A stretch of 12,991 bases of DNA from positions 1 to 12,991 of the forward strand of contig JAXFPC010000021.1 in assembly GCA_034180005.1 (NCBI GenBank), read 5' to 3'. The notes beneath the pieces were generated by a model. The model worked only from the letters and a program-made list of their open reading frames with translations. It did not search any database and was not told the origin of the DNA. The position numbers and the translations under genes were made by a program. The stretch is from JAXFPC01 sp034180005. Its GTDB lineage: Bacteria; Bacillota; Negativicutes; Acidaminococcales; Acidaminococcaceae. Within the stretch, counting starts at the first letter, position 1, and each line of letters starts with the position of its first letter. Positions 1 to 6,982 of the stretch are shown here, piece after piece.

Positions 1-1
1 T

Positions 2-79
2 ATTGGGAGTCTTGATGAAATTGCTACAGATACTAAAAGTATGGCGGCGAAAAATTACTATAGAAATACTGTAAATTAA
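2..79 (+). CDS. C-terminal tail of an upstream gene (partial)
   Basis: Frame 2 is open from the left edge to a TAA at 77-79 and encodes 25 residues ending in YYRNTVN. Frame 3 is also open to a TAA at 72-74, so the frame is not certain. The polar composition of frame 2 reads more like a protein tail than frame 3, which is rich in Leu, Ile and Lys. No family can be recognised from so short a piece. No T-tracted hairpin lies between it and the adhesin, so read-through into the next gene is possible. Confidence 0.35.
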   Translation: MGSLDEIATDTKSMAAKNYYRNTVN

Positions 80-149
80 TTTTGACGCTGAATTGCCGGC
101 TATAAGTAAAAAATGTACTGCTTATGCGAGTATGCGCTTTAGCTTTATA

Positions 150-155
150 TATAAT
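150..155 (+). promoter_or_regulatory. Candidate -10 element for the adhesin gene
   Basis: An exact TATAAT sits 33 bases before the adhesin start in an AT-rich stretch. No acceptable -35 hexamer is seen 16-18 bases upstream. TTGACG at 82-87 is too far away to pair with it. This is weak evidence resting on one hexamer. Confidence 0.25.
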
Positions 156-188
156 GTAATTTTGTGATATTTTTTTGAGGAGGTTTAA

Positions 189-2783
189 ATGATGAAAAAA
201 ACAGGAAAAAGAAGCGTTTTTGTCAGAAGTGGGTGTTGTGCAGCGATTCTTGTATCGCTTTTCAGCATGGGTGCAGGAGTACGGTTTGTAAGTGCGTGGA
301 ATGGTGGTTACGCTGCTAATGACGGCTACTATAAACCGTTTAATGTAATTAATATTCTTAATAATTTAGACGGTACGTCAGATACGAGTACATTCGAAAG
401 CGGCAGCGGCACAGATGCAGGTAATGTTGCTCTTGGGAATTTTTCTGAAGCCGAAAAATCTTTGGCGCCGGGAGCAACTATGTTTAAAAGAAATGTTTAC
501 ACTGAGATAACGGATATTTCGCAGGGGTATGATTGGCAAAAGTGGGATTATGGTCTGTCAGGATATAGATATTACAAAAATACATCTGCTGTGGAAGGAT
601 ATAAGGACGAGAGCGGAAATCTATATGAAATTGCTTATTTTGACGCCAATAGTAATACATACCAAGTATATGAATTAAACGATGACTACACGCGTAAGAA
701 TTCAACTACAGTGTCTTTGAATTCCCCATACAGTTCTGGCAATAACACTGCTGTCGGGAATGGGGCCAAAGCTTCAGGCGGTCATAGTACGGCCATAGGA
801 GCGTTTAGCCAGGCTAAAGGCATCGAAAGTATTGCTGTTGGTAACAATGCTCAAGCTTGGGGGTGGAGAAGTATTGCCGCAGGTGTTAATGCCGGAGCTA
901 ATACTACACGTTCCATTGCTATAGGTGAGGGGGCAACAGTTTCTTACAATGAAAATGCTGCCAATGATTCTCAGAGACTTGTAGCAGAGCAAGCCATAGC
1001 CATAGGGTATAACAGTCAAGCAAACGGCAAAGACGCAACTGCCGTAGGCAGACAGGCGGTAGCAGACAGACGTAATGCTTCCGCATTCGGCAACAACAGT
1101 CATGCTAATGCTTATAATTCGGTTGCAATAGGCAATAAGGCAATTGCCGGTCTTAAATCGGAAACTGATAGGGATTCTAAATCGGGGCAATCGGCCGTGG
1201 CAATAGGTAATCGTGCCACAGCTACGCAGGAATTTACAACTGCTGTAGGAGCCAGTACTTATGCTTCAGGTTGGCACGCCGTAGCGGTAGGTGATTCCAA
1301 CAGAGCTACAGGAAGATTCAGTACGGCTATGGGTGCAGGCTGGTCGGAATACACGGTCGAAGAAGATGAAAATGACAACACGGAAACAGCGAGAAAATAT
1401 TCTGCCATAGGTGCCAATCAGGCCACCGGTGATTATAGTACAAGTGTCGGCTACGGTAACGCTTCTCTCGGAGAAAACAGTTCGGCTTTCGGAATGCAAA
1501 ACGTTGCGACCGGAGCCAATTCTTTAGCCTATGGAAGTAGGAATAAGATTGGGACGGAGCGTGATCCGGGTGCAACTGCTTTACAGGCAGATGCCGTCAC
1601 CGTCGGAAGTATTACCGGTTTTGCTGTAGGAATGGAGAATGAGATCAACGGCAATATGAGCGGTACCTTCGGTGGTCGTAATCATATCAGTGCGGAGAAA
1701 GCTTTCGCCGTTGGCAATGATACAAAGATATCCGGCAAGGGTGGGTTTGGCGCCGGAAATGAAGCTGAAGTAAGTGCGGAAAACGGTGTTGCAATCGGTA
1801 ACAAAGCTGAGGCTACTATCATTAATTCCGTTGCTCTCGGCAGCGGTGCCAAAACCAATGAAGTGATAGGAACTTCGGTTGTAGAAATTCCCGGAACAAA
1901 CACTAAATACAGCAATATTACCGGGACCAAACCGATAGGCACTGTCAGTGTCGGTGATGTTGGAGCTGAACGCACTATTACCAATGTTGCAGCAGGACGC
2001 ATAGGCCCGGGCAGCACCGATGCAGTCAACGGTTCGGAATTATACGCTGTTTCTCAAGAGGTTGGAAATAACTCTTTGTCTATTAACAACATAAACAATC
2101 GGCTGGATAATCTTGATGATAAAGTCGGCAGGATTGGTGCAGGGGCAGCAGCTTTAGCTATGTTGCATCCGCTTGATTTTGATCCTGATGAAAAATGGGA
2201 TTTTTCTGCGGCTTTAGGTCATTATGGGAACAATAACGCCGTAGCTTTAGGAGCTTTTTATCGTCCAAACGAAGATACCATGTTCTCTTTGGGCGGCGTT
2301 CTTGGTAATGGAGAAAATATGATTGCTGCAAGTGTTTCCTGGAAATTCGGACAAAAAAATCATGTTTCTGTAAATAGGGTTGCAGCAGCAAAAGAAATTA
2401 TTGAGCTGCGAAAAGCTCTGAATGATTTGCGTTCTTTTGCGGCTGATGTTGTCAGCGGCAGCGTTCTTGATCTTTCAAAGATACAGCTGTTCCCTGATAT
2501 TCCGGAAAATCATTGGGCTTATGATTATGTTTCAACCTTGGCAGGAAACGGCATTCTGGAAGGCTATCCTGACGGATATTTTGATGGACATAGAGCTATG
2601 ACAAGATACGAAATGGCAGCCGTTTTATATAGGGCTATGCTGCGCGGTATTAAACTGCAGGAGAGGGCTTTAAGAGAATTTGCTCCGGAACTGGATCGTA
2701 TTCGTGTAGATACTTTGACTACGCATAAAGATGGTTCTCCTGCAATTCAGCGTGTTCGTACTATCCACGGTAAGGGTTGTTAA
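189..2783 (+). CDS. Trimeric autotransporter adhesin with C-terminal SLH domain
   Basis: This is a surface adhesin of the type Vc (YadA-like) family, 864 residues, expected to form a trimer. In order it has: a signal peptide (about 1-36, cleaved near FVSA); a Tyr/Asn-rich region without recognisable repeats (37-184), probably the tip; about 22 YadA-head repeats of roughly 14 residues with the pattern S-x-A-x-G-x-x-A-x-A-x-G (185-590), some carrying acidic insertions; a neck motif (593-625, TNVAAG ... DAVNGSEL); and a four-strand barrel anchor (about 645-721, from GAGAAALAML to SWKFG). Normally the chain ends there. Here it continues with a helical segment (about 725-760) and one SLH domain (767-815, LFPDIP ... 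DGYFDG ... MTRYEMA). GAGGAGG at 177-183 is 5 bases from ATG 189 and 8 bases from ATG 192, so the second Met may be the real start. The N-terminal ESPR extension common in such proteins is absent. Family assignment is strong; the ligand is unknown. Confidence 0.93.
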   Translation: MMKKTGKRSVFVRSGCCAAILVSLFSMGAGVRFVSAWNGGYAANDGYYKPFNVINILNNLDGTSDTSTFESGSGTDAGNVALGNFSEAEKSLAPGATMFKRNVYTEITDISQGYDWQKWDYGLSGYRYYKNTSAVEGYKDESGNLYEIAYFDANSNTYQVYELNDDYTRKNSTTVSLNSPYSSGNNTAVGNGAKASGGHSTAIGAFSQAKGIESIAVGNNAQAWGWRSIAAGVNAGANTTRSIAIGEGATVSYNENAANDSQRLVAEQAIAIGYNSQANGKDATAVGRQAVADRRNASAFGNNSHANAYNSVAIGNKAIAGLKSETDRDSKSGQSAVAIGNRATATQEFTTAVGASTYASGWHAVAVGDSNRATGRFSTAMGAGWSEYTVEEDENDNTETARKYSAIGANQATGDYSTSVGYGNASLGENSSAFGMQNVATGANSLAYGSRNKIGTERDPGATALQADAVTVGSITGFAVGMENEINGNMSGTFGGRNHISAEKAFAVGNDTKISGKGGFGAGNEAEVSAENGVAIGNKAEATIINSVALGSGAKTNEVIGTSVVEIPGTNTKYSNITGTKPIGTVSVGDVGAERTITNVAAGRIGPGSTDAVNGSELYAVSQEVGNNSLSINNINNRLDNLDDKVGRIGAGAAALAMLHPLDFDPDEKWDFSAALGHYGNNNAVALGAFYRPNEDTMFSLGGVLGNGENMIAASVSWKFGQKNHVSVNRVAAAKEIIELRKALNDLRSFAADVVSGSVLDLSKIQLFPDIPENHWAYDYVSTLAGNGILEGYPDGYFDGHRAMTRYEMAAVLYRAMLRGIKLQERALREFAPELDRIRVDTLTTHKDGSPAIQRVRTIHGKGC

Positions 2784-2808
2784 CGGTAAGTGTATAGGAG
2801 GTTGTTTT

Positions 2809-3558
2809 ATGTATACCGGAAAAAAGATAACGATATTGCTTATTAGCCTTCTCACCACAGGAAGTGTTTGTGTTGCAGGAAGCATGTATCAAGAAGTTGA
2901 TAAATCGGTACAGCTGCGTGGAGAAATTTGCGAATTTGAAGCTGATAATATTTATAAGATGGTAACGACAAATGGTGAGATAGTACGCGTGGATCTTGGC
3001 AAACACAGTGGACGTATGCTTAATCGTACTCCCTTTGATGTTACCGGAACAATGATTCGTGATGAAAAAGGTTTAGTGCTTAAAATGAGCAATATGAACT
3101 ATAAAGATCCTGATCCTTTTGCTGAGTATTTTGCGGATCTGGAGAAAATAAAAAAGCCACAAAAAGGTGGATTAAATCTGGAACAAATAAGAGACAGCGC
3201 TTTCGATCATGAATTGCCTTTGAGTGATAATCGTATTGTTTATCAAAATAATGTAAAGAAACTTACTCCGCAGCAACTGCAGAATTACACGGTGCTTGCA
3301 GTTTCTCAGCTTAAAACAAAAGATAAAGGCGCCAAAGTAGTTTTTAAGGGGCGAGCAATACAAACTGTTGTCGATAGGGAAGTTATGGAATTTTGGGATG
3401 CAGCAGGCGATTCTGTTGATGTTGTAATGAATGGTGCATATTGTCCGCTCGGACAAAGATGTTTTATCTATGGCACATTATCTGAATCTGAGAAAAAAAT
3501 ACGGATAGATTTAGATTACATGGAGAGTGTTGACTTGCCAGCAGAAGCATACAAGTAA
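2809..3558 (+). CDS. Exported protein with two OB-fold-like domains (unknown function)
   Basis: A 249-residue protein with an N-terminal signal peptide (KK charge pair, hydrophobic ITILLISLL, probable cleavage after VAG near residue 25). There is no convincing lipobox, since the residue before the signal-peptide Cys is Val. Two stretches look like small beta-barrels of the OB type: residues about 34-95 (VQLRGEIC ... VDVTG-like ... VLKMSN) and about 176-245 (VVFKGRAI ... FIYGTL ... IRIDLDYM). They are separated by a charged linker. The second contains a C-x5-C pair (CPLGQRC) that could form a disulfide. ATG 2809 is chosen because AGGAGG lies at 2796-2801, 7 bases upstream, and the signal peptide starts there; upstream in-frame codons overlap the adhesin gene. 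It lies 25 bases after the adhesin and before a shared terminator, so co-transcription is likely. A role in adhesin assembly or anchoring is inference only. Confidence 0.8.
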   Translation: MYTGKKITILLISLLTTGSVCVAGSMYQEVDKSVQLRGEICEFEADNIYKMVTTNGEIVRVDLGKHSGRMLNRTPFDVTGTMIRDEKGLVLKMSNMNYKDPDPFAEYFADLEKIKKPQKGGLNLEQIRDSAFDHELPLSDNRIVYQNNVKKLTPQQLQNYTVLAVSQLKTKDKGAKVVFKGRAIQTVVDREVMEFWDAAGDSVDVVMNGAYCPLGQRCFIYGTLSESEKKIRIDLDYMESVDLPAEAYK

Positions 3559-3562
3559 AGAT

Positions 3563-3601
3563 AAAATAAATATCCGCCGGTATCCGGCGGATATTTATTT
3601 T
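3563..3601 (+). terminator. Terminator of the adhesin operon (probably bidirectional)
   Basis: A perfect 18-bp inverted repeat (3563-3580 with 3584-3601) encloses a TAT loop. Its core is ATCCGCCGG/CCGGCGGAT, flanked by an A-rich 5' arm and a T-rich 3' arm. It starts 4 bases after the stop codon at 3556-3558. Confidence 0.93.
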
Positions 3602-3689
3602 ACAAAAAATTATGCCAAAATCATTGGAGGTAAGGTAATGATTCGTTGCTGAATTTTAAAGCACAAATAAAAGCAAAGATATTTTTGAA

Positions 3690-3718
3690 TTGAAATATAC
3701 TGGGAACTAGTATATAAT
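3690..3718 (+). promoter_or_regulatory. Sigma-70-type promoter of the cbiMNQO operon
   Basis: TTGAAA at 3690-3695, a 17-base spacer, and TATAAT at 3713-3718. It matches the consensus at 11 of 12 positions with ideal spacing. Transcription would start near 3725, giving a leader of about 305 bases before cbiM. Confidence 0.75.
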
Positions 3719-3854
3719 ATTGTATGTTTAACTGAATAATTAGCATATAAATGCATATACATAAACATATGAGTAGATATTTATATATAAACAACTAAGC
3801 ATATATTTGTGCAAAGCATTGATACATCAAGAAATAAGAAGGACTTCTTCAATC

Positions 3855-3903
3855 GGAATTTTTTATGCTAAATTCCCATACTGATGGAAAAACGATTTTT
3901 TTC
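3855..3903 (+). promoter_or_regulatory. Possible attenuator-like leader hairpins
   Basis: GGAATTT (3855-3861) pairs with AAATTCC (3870-3876). The TTCC part of the 3' arm can instead pair within TTCCCAT/ATGGAA (3873-3889), which is followed by an A-run and a seven-T run around 3896-3902. The two pairings exclude each other, as in attenuators. The stems are short and AT-rich, so this may be chance. Confidence 0.22.
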
Positions 3904-4030
3904 TGAACTTATTGATTATTGTTAAAGAATTTTTTTGTCGTTTAAAACAAGTGACGTCTTCTTTCAAATTGGCGTATCGGATGATGTTGAATATTCAGAG
4001 AACATATTTTATCAACAGGAGGTTTATTTC

Positions 4031-4792
4031 ATGAAAGAAAAAGGAGTAACCGGAGCTATCTGGTTAAAATGTTTAATGGCCGTCAGCCTCTTTGTCGGGA
4101 TCACTCCGTCAGCCAACGCTATGCATATTATGGAGGGATATTTACCGCCAGAATATTCTGTTATTTGGGCAGTGCTGTGCATACCGTTCCTGGTTGCAGG
4201 TTATCTTTCCATTAACAAGACGCTGAAACAAAATCGTCGTGCAGTTACTCTTTTGGCGATGTGCGGCGCTTTTGTCTTCTTACTGTCTTCTTTAAAAATC
4301 CCATCCGTAACCGGAAGTTGCTCTCATATGACGGGAACAGGTCTCGGAGCGATTTTATTCGGTCCTGTAGCTATGAGTATTCTCGGTATTATTGTACTTT
4401 TATTCCAAGCTATATTGCTGGCGCACGGAGGATTGACTACTTTAGGTGCCAACACTTTCTCTATGGCGATTGCGGGACCGTTTGTTTCTTATGCGATTTA
4501 TAAATTGGCAAGCAAAATGGGCCTCAGCCGTTTAAAGGCTGTTTTTCTTGCCGCATCACTCGGTGATTTGGTTACTTATTGTGTAACAAGCATGCAGCTT
4601 GCCTTGGCTTATCCGTCTGAAGTGGGCGGAATTTTAGCATCATTTGAGAAGTTTATGTCCATCTTTGCTTTGACTCAGATTCCTTTGGCAATTATCGAAG
4701 GTTTGGTGACGGTAATTATTGTTATCGGCATAGAAACTTACGCTAAACCGGAATTAAAAGCTGTCGGATTTATCACAGGGGAGGAAAAATAA
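4031..4792 (+). CDS. cbiM: Cobalt ECF transporter substrate-binding membrane protein CbiM
   Basis: The S component of the CbiMNQO importer, which binds Co(II) in the cytoplasmic membrane; 253 residues. A leader peptide (WLKCLMAVSLFVGI, cleavage after SANA at residue 30) releases a mature N-terminus MHIMEGYLP. In the CbiM/NikM family the freed terminal amine, the second-position His and a later His bind the metal. The later His lies in the conserved segment KIPSVTGSCSHMTGTGLG. Several hydrophobic helices follow. ATG 4031 is preceded by AGGAGG at 4017-4022, 8 bases away, and gives a proper signal peptide. The stop overlaps the cbiN start (TAATG). It is the first gene of a four-gene operon. Cobalt rather than nickel is inferred from the cbiN partner; metal preference is not provable from sequence. 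Confidence 0.95.
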   Translation: MKEKGVTGAIWLKCLMAVSLFVGITPSANAMHIMEGYLPPEYSVIWAVLCIPFLVAGYLSINKTLKQNRRAVTLLAMCGAFVFLLSSLKIPSVTGSCSHMTGTGLGAILFGPVAMSILGIIVLLFQAILLAHGGLTTLGANTFSMAIAGPFVSYAIYKLASKMGLSRLKAVFLAASLGDLVTYCVTSMQLALAYPSEVGGILASFEKFMSIFALTQIPLAIIEGLVTVIIVIGIETYAKPELKAVGFITGEEK

Positions 4793-5124
4793 TGAGTGGG
4801 AATAAAAAAACTGTTATAACTCTTTTGCTTATCATTGTTGTCATGGCCGTGGCGCCACTCTTGATGCTCAAGGATGCTGAGTTCGGCGGAGCTGATGATG
4901 CCGCAGGCGGAATTGTGGAGGAAATAAAAGGTCAAGCTTATGAACCGTGGTTTACGCCTGTTGCAGAAACTTTGATCGGCGGGGAGCTTCCCGGTGAAAT
5001 CGAAAGTTTGATTTTCTGTATCCAAACAGGTATCGGCGTCGGCGGTATCGCTTATATCATGGGGCGCTGGGTGGAACGTAAAAAATGGACCAACGGTGAA
5101 GATAAGGACCAGGTTGAAGCTTAG
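4792..5124 (+). CDS. cbiN: Cobalt transport accessory protein CbiN
   Basis: A 110-residue membrane protein with the CbiN layout: an N-terminal transmembrane helix (TVITLLLIIVVMAVAPLL), an extracytoplasmic loop with acidic and Gly-rich parts (AEFGGADDAAGG) and the conserved YEPWF segment, then a second helix (SLIFCIQTGIGVGGIAYIMG) and a short charged tail. CbiN is the small subunit required for metal loading by CbiM. Start and stop overlap by one base with cbiM (TAATG at 4790-4794), indicating translational coupling. A GGGGAGG sequence at 4778-4784 inside cbiM serves as its ribosome binding site. The length is typical of the family. Confidence 0.93.
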   Translation: MSGNKKTVITLLLIIVVMAVAPLLMLKDAEFGGADDAAGGIVEEIKGQAYEPWFTPVAETLIGGELPGEIESLIFCIQTGIGVGGIAYIMGRWVERKKWTNGEDKDQVEA

Positions 5125-5170
5125 TTTCGGCTTCTGAAACATTGCTTGGAAAAGGTTTGTGTATAGGAAT

Positions 5171-5974
5171 ATGACGCGTAAAAAAGGGCATAAACATGGA
5201 GAAAAGGTATTTTCCATCGATATGTATGCTTATAATTCAAAAATAAATCACTGGAATCCGGCATTGAAAATAGGGCTGGCCTTTTTGATGATGCTTCTTT
5301 GCATTCTTCTGGACAATCTTTATGTTTCAACTTTGGTTATTTGTTTGAGCGCTTTCATTACAATTGCTTTAGGTAAAATGCCTTGGCGCGAATATGTCAG
5401 GCTTTTGGGTGTATTTATAGCTTTTTTGGTTATAGGAAGTGTTGTCATCGCTTTTAACTTTTCCGATACCGAACAGGGTTTGGCCGGTTTTTGGACGCCT
5501 TTGGCTTACGTATTTGTAACGCCTGAAAGTTTATCTACGGTATTTCATTTGTGGGGAAAGGCGTTCGGCGGTGTCAGCGCCATGTTTATGATGTCTCTGT
5601 CTACGCCGTCCAATGAGATTTTCTCCGTGTTGCGAAGATTGAAAGTGCCTGCTTTGATAATCGAATTGATGAATATGATTTACCGCTTCGTTTTTGTTAT
5701 GGTAGACACATTCGTGCGTATGAATAATTCCGCGGAATCCAGGATGGGTTACGTGAATTTTAAAACGTCTCTTAATACTTTCGGAAATATTGCCGGTAAT
5801 TTGCTTGTTGTGTCGCTCAAAAAGGGCGGGGTTTATTACGATGCAATGGAGTCCCGTTGTTATGACGGCGAATTACTGTTTTGGGAAGAGGAGAAAGAGA
5901 TTACCTCCGAGCAGGTATTTTACTCCGGAGGGATTTTCCTTCTCATCGTGGCGGTATGGCTTTTGACAAAATAG
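5171..5974 (+). CDS. cbiQ: ECF transporter transmembrane (T) component CbiQ
   Basis: The transmembrane coupling protein linking CbiM to the ATPase; 267 residues from this start. The family signature IDMYAYNSKINHWNPALK lies near the N-terminus, followed by about five hydrophobic helices. The two cytoplasmic coupling motifs that contact the ATPase appear as ESRMG (after MVDTFVRMNNSA) and ESRCYDG (after YYDAM). The usual form is A-R-G; here Cys replaces Gly in the second. The start is uncertain. GTG 5159 is in frame with GGAAAAGG just upstream but only 3 bases away. ATG 5171 has a TAGGA only 2 bases away. ATG 5222 would remove part of the conserved N-terminus. The gap after cbiN is 46 bases, so it is the same operon. 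Confidence 0.9.
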   Translation: MTRKKGHKHGEKVFSIDMYAYNSKINHWNPALKIGLAFLMMLLCILLDNLYVSTLVICLSAFITIALGKMPWREYVRLLGVFIAFLVIGSVVIAFNFSDTEQGLAGFWTPLAYVFVTPESLSTVFHLWGKAFGGVSAMFMMSLSTPSNEIFSVLRRLKVPALIIELMNMIYRFVFVMVDTFVRMNNSAESRMGYVNFKTSLNTFGNIAGNLLVVSLKKGGVYYDAMESRCYDGELLFWEEEKEITSEQVFYSGGIFLLIVAVWLLTK

Positions 5975-6000
5975 TTCGTCAGCTGAAAGGAAGAATATCA

Positions 6001-6834
6001 GTGAATAAGAATATAGTAAGTGTTCGTAATTTATGCTATTCCTATGGCGGCGAGCGTGAGGTTTTAAAAGGGATCAACGTAGATTTTAAAGTTGGTCAGC
6101 GTGTAGCCGTTGTCGGCACTAACGGCGCCGGAAAGTCCACATTTTTTCTAAATTTAAACGGAGTTTTGGAGCCGGATGGCGGAGAGATCATCTTTCACGG
6201 TAAGAAGATGACTCGCAGCAAGGAAGATCTGATGGAAATGCGGCGTGGTATCGGTATTGTTTTCCAGGATGCGGATAATCAGATCATCGCTACCACTGTG
6301 ATGGGAGAAGTCAGCTTCGGTCCTATGAATTTACGTCTTCCGAAAGAGAAAGTGTTAAGTCGCGTTAATGAAGCCCTCGAGTATATGAATATTATGAGCT
6401 TTAAAGACCGCGCGCCGCATTATCTTTCCGGAGGAGAGAAGAAAAGGGTGACTATCGCCGATATTATCGCTATGCATTCGGAAGTTATTATTTTTGACGA
6501 GCCGACGGCTGCGCTTGATCCGGCCAATGTTGCCGCTCTGGAAACTGTATTGGACAAGCTTAACAAACAGGGAAAAACCATATTGATTTCTACTCATGAT
6601 TTGGATTTTGCTTACAGGTGGGCGGAACGCGTCATAGTTTTCTGTGACGGGAAAATTATTGACGACGGCAAACCGGAAGAGGTTTTTGCAAAAGAGGAAA
6701 TTTTGTCGCAGGCGAATTTGAAAAAGCCGACGATGTTGGAAGTGCGAGAAGCTTTAGTTGCGTACAATGTTCTGAAGGCAAATAGTGACTACCCTAAAGA
6801 TGTTGATCACTTAAAGGAAATCTTGAAGGGTTGA
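6001..6834 (+). CDS. cbiO: Cobalt ECF transporter ATP-binding protein CbiO
   Basis: The ABC ATPase that powers the importer; 277 residues, the usual size. All catalytic motifs are visible: Walker A GTNGAGKST (residues 39-47), Q-loop VFQDADNQ, signature LSGGEKKR, Walker B VIIFDEPTAALDP and the His switch STHD. A C-terminal extension of about 50 residues follows the core, as in other CbiO/EcfA proteins. GTG 6001 is chosen because AAAGGA at 5986-5991 is 9 bases upstream and the protein then begins just before the first strand (VSVRNLCYSYGG). An alternative ATG at 5956 would overlap the end of cbiQ and has no good ribosome binding site. It is the last gene of the operon. As only one ATPase gene is present, the complex probably uses a CbiO homodimer. 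Confidence 0.95.
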   Translation: MNKNIVSVRNLCYSYGGEREVLKGINVDFKVGQRVAVVGTNGAGKSTFFLNLNGVLEPDGGEIIFHGKKMTRSKEDLMEMRRGIGIVFQDADNQIIATTVMGEVSFGPMNLRLPKEKVLSRVNEALEYMNIMSFKDRAPHYLSGGEKKRVTIADIIAMHSEVIIFDEPTAALDPANVAALETVLDKLNKQGKTILISTHDLDFAYRWAERVIVFCDGKIIDDGKPEEVFAKEEILSQANLKKPTMLEVREALVAYNVLKANSDYPKDVDHLKEILKG

Positions 6835-6877
6835 TTTGGACTCAATCTTTTATTAAGAAGAAAATATCGTAATATGG

Positions 6878-6916
6878 AAATACACGAATCTTTTGACAAA
6901 GGTTCGTGTATTTTTT
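6878..6916 (+). terminator. Rho-independent terminator after cbiO
   Basis: AAATACACGAATCTTT (6878-6893) pairs with AAAGGTTCGTGTATTT (6898-6913) with one T-G wobble. The loop is TGAC, and the 3' arm runs into six Ts (6911-6916). It starts 43 bases after the cbiO stop codon and separates the cobalt operon from marR. Confidence 0.88.
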
Positions 6917-6922
6917 CGCAGT

Positions 6923-6951
6923 TTGACAAATTATATCTAATTAGATATAAT
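6923..6951 (+). promoter_or_regulatory. Perfect-consensus sigma-70-type promoter of marR
   Basis: TTGACA (6923-6928), exactly 17 bases, then TATAAT (6946-6951): a full match to consensus. It starts 6 bases after the terminator T-tract and 60 bases before the marR start. Such a strong promoter on a repressor gene suggests that it is held off by an overlapping operator. Confidence 0.88.
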
Positions 6952-6954
6952 TTG
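6927..6954 (+). promoter_or_regulatory. 28-bp perfect palindrome: candidate MarR operator
   Basis: The left half CAAATTATATCTAA (6927-6940) is the exact reverse complement of the right half (6941-6954). It spans the whole spacer and the -10 hexamer, so a bound dimer would block RNA polymerase. MarR-family dimers typically bind 16-20-bp palindromes in their own promoters, and the inner TATCTAATTAGATA fits that form. Autoregulation is inferred. Confidence 0.75.
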
Positions 6955-6982
6955 AAAAGATGAAATTTTATGGAGAAGCATT

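Larger units (their letters stand above)
3602..4030 (+). other. 429-base non-coding stretch and leader before cbiM
   Basis: Very AT-rich, with no credible gene. It holds a strong promoter (3690-3718). It also has two AGCATATA copies (3742-3749 and 3798-3805), a TTGAT-AC-ATCAA palindrome (3819-3830) and several short stem-loops between 3836 and 3903. An in-frame extension of cbiM upstream to 3935 exists but has no ribosome binding site. No cobalamin-riboswitch B12 box (GCCACTG-type) or other recognised aptamer core was found by eye. Confidence 0.7.

Noticed and set aside
800..1850. Tandem DNA repeat array or CRISPR-like repeats in the adhesin gene
   Set aside because: The periodicity of about 42 bases comes from degenerate 14-residue protein repeats; the DNA copies are not near-identical and there are no spacers.
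774..2029. Long minus-strand open frames inside the adhesin gene
   Set aside because: They are antisense shadows of the repetitive Gly/Ala/Ser codons of the head, with no ribosome binding sites and odd composition.
2731..2808. Upstream start for the OB-fold protein inside the adhesin gene
   Set aside because: The extension overlaps adhesin coding sequence and destroys the signal peptide; AGGAGG at 2796-2801 fits ATG 2809.
3602..4030. Cobalamin or NiCo riboswitch before cbiM
   Set aside because: No B12-box-like core and no recognisable conserved junction were found by eye, and the region is too AT-rich for the expected helices. A covariance search would settle it.
3935..4030. N-terminal extension of cbiM to position 3935
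   Set aside because: It begins with TTG, lacks a ribosome binding site and would bury the signal peptide, whereas ATG 4031 has AGGAGG at ideal spacing.
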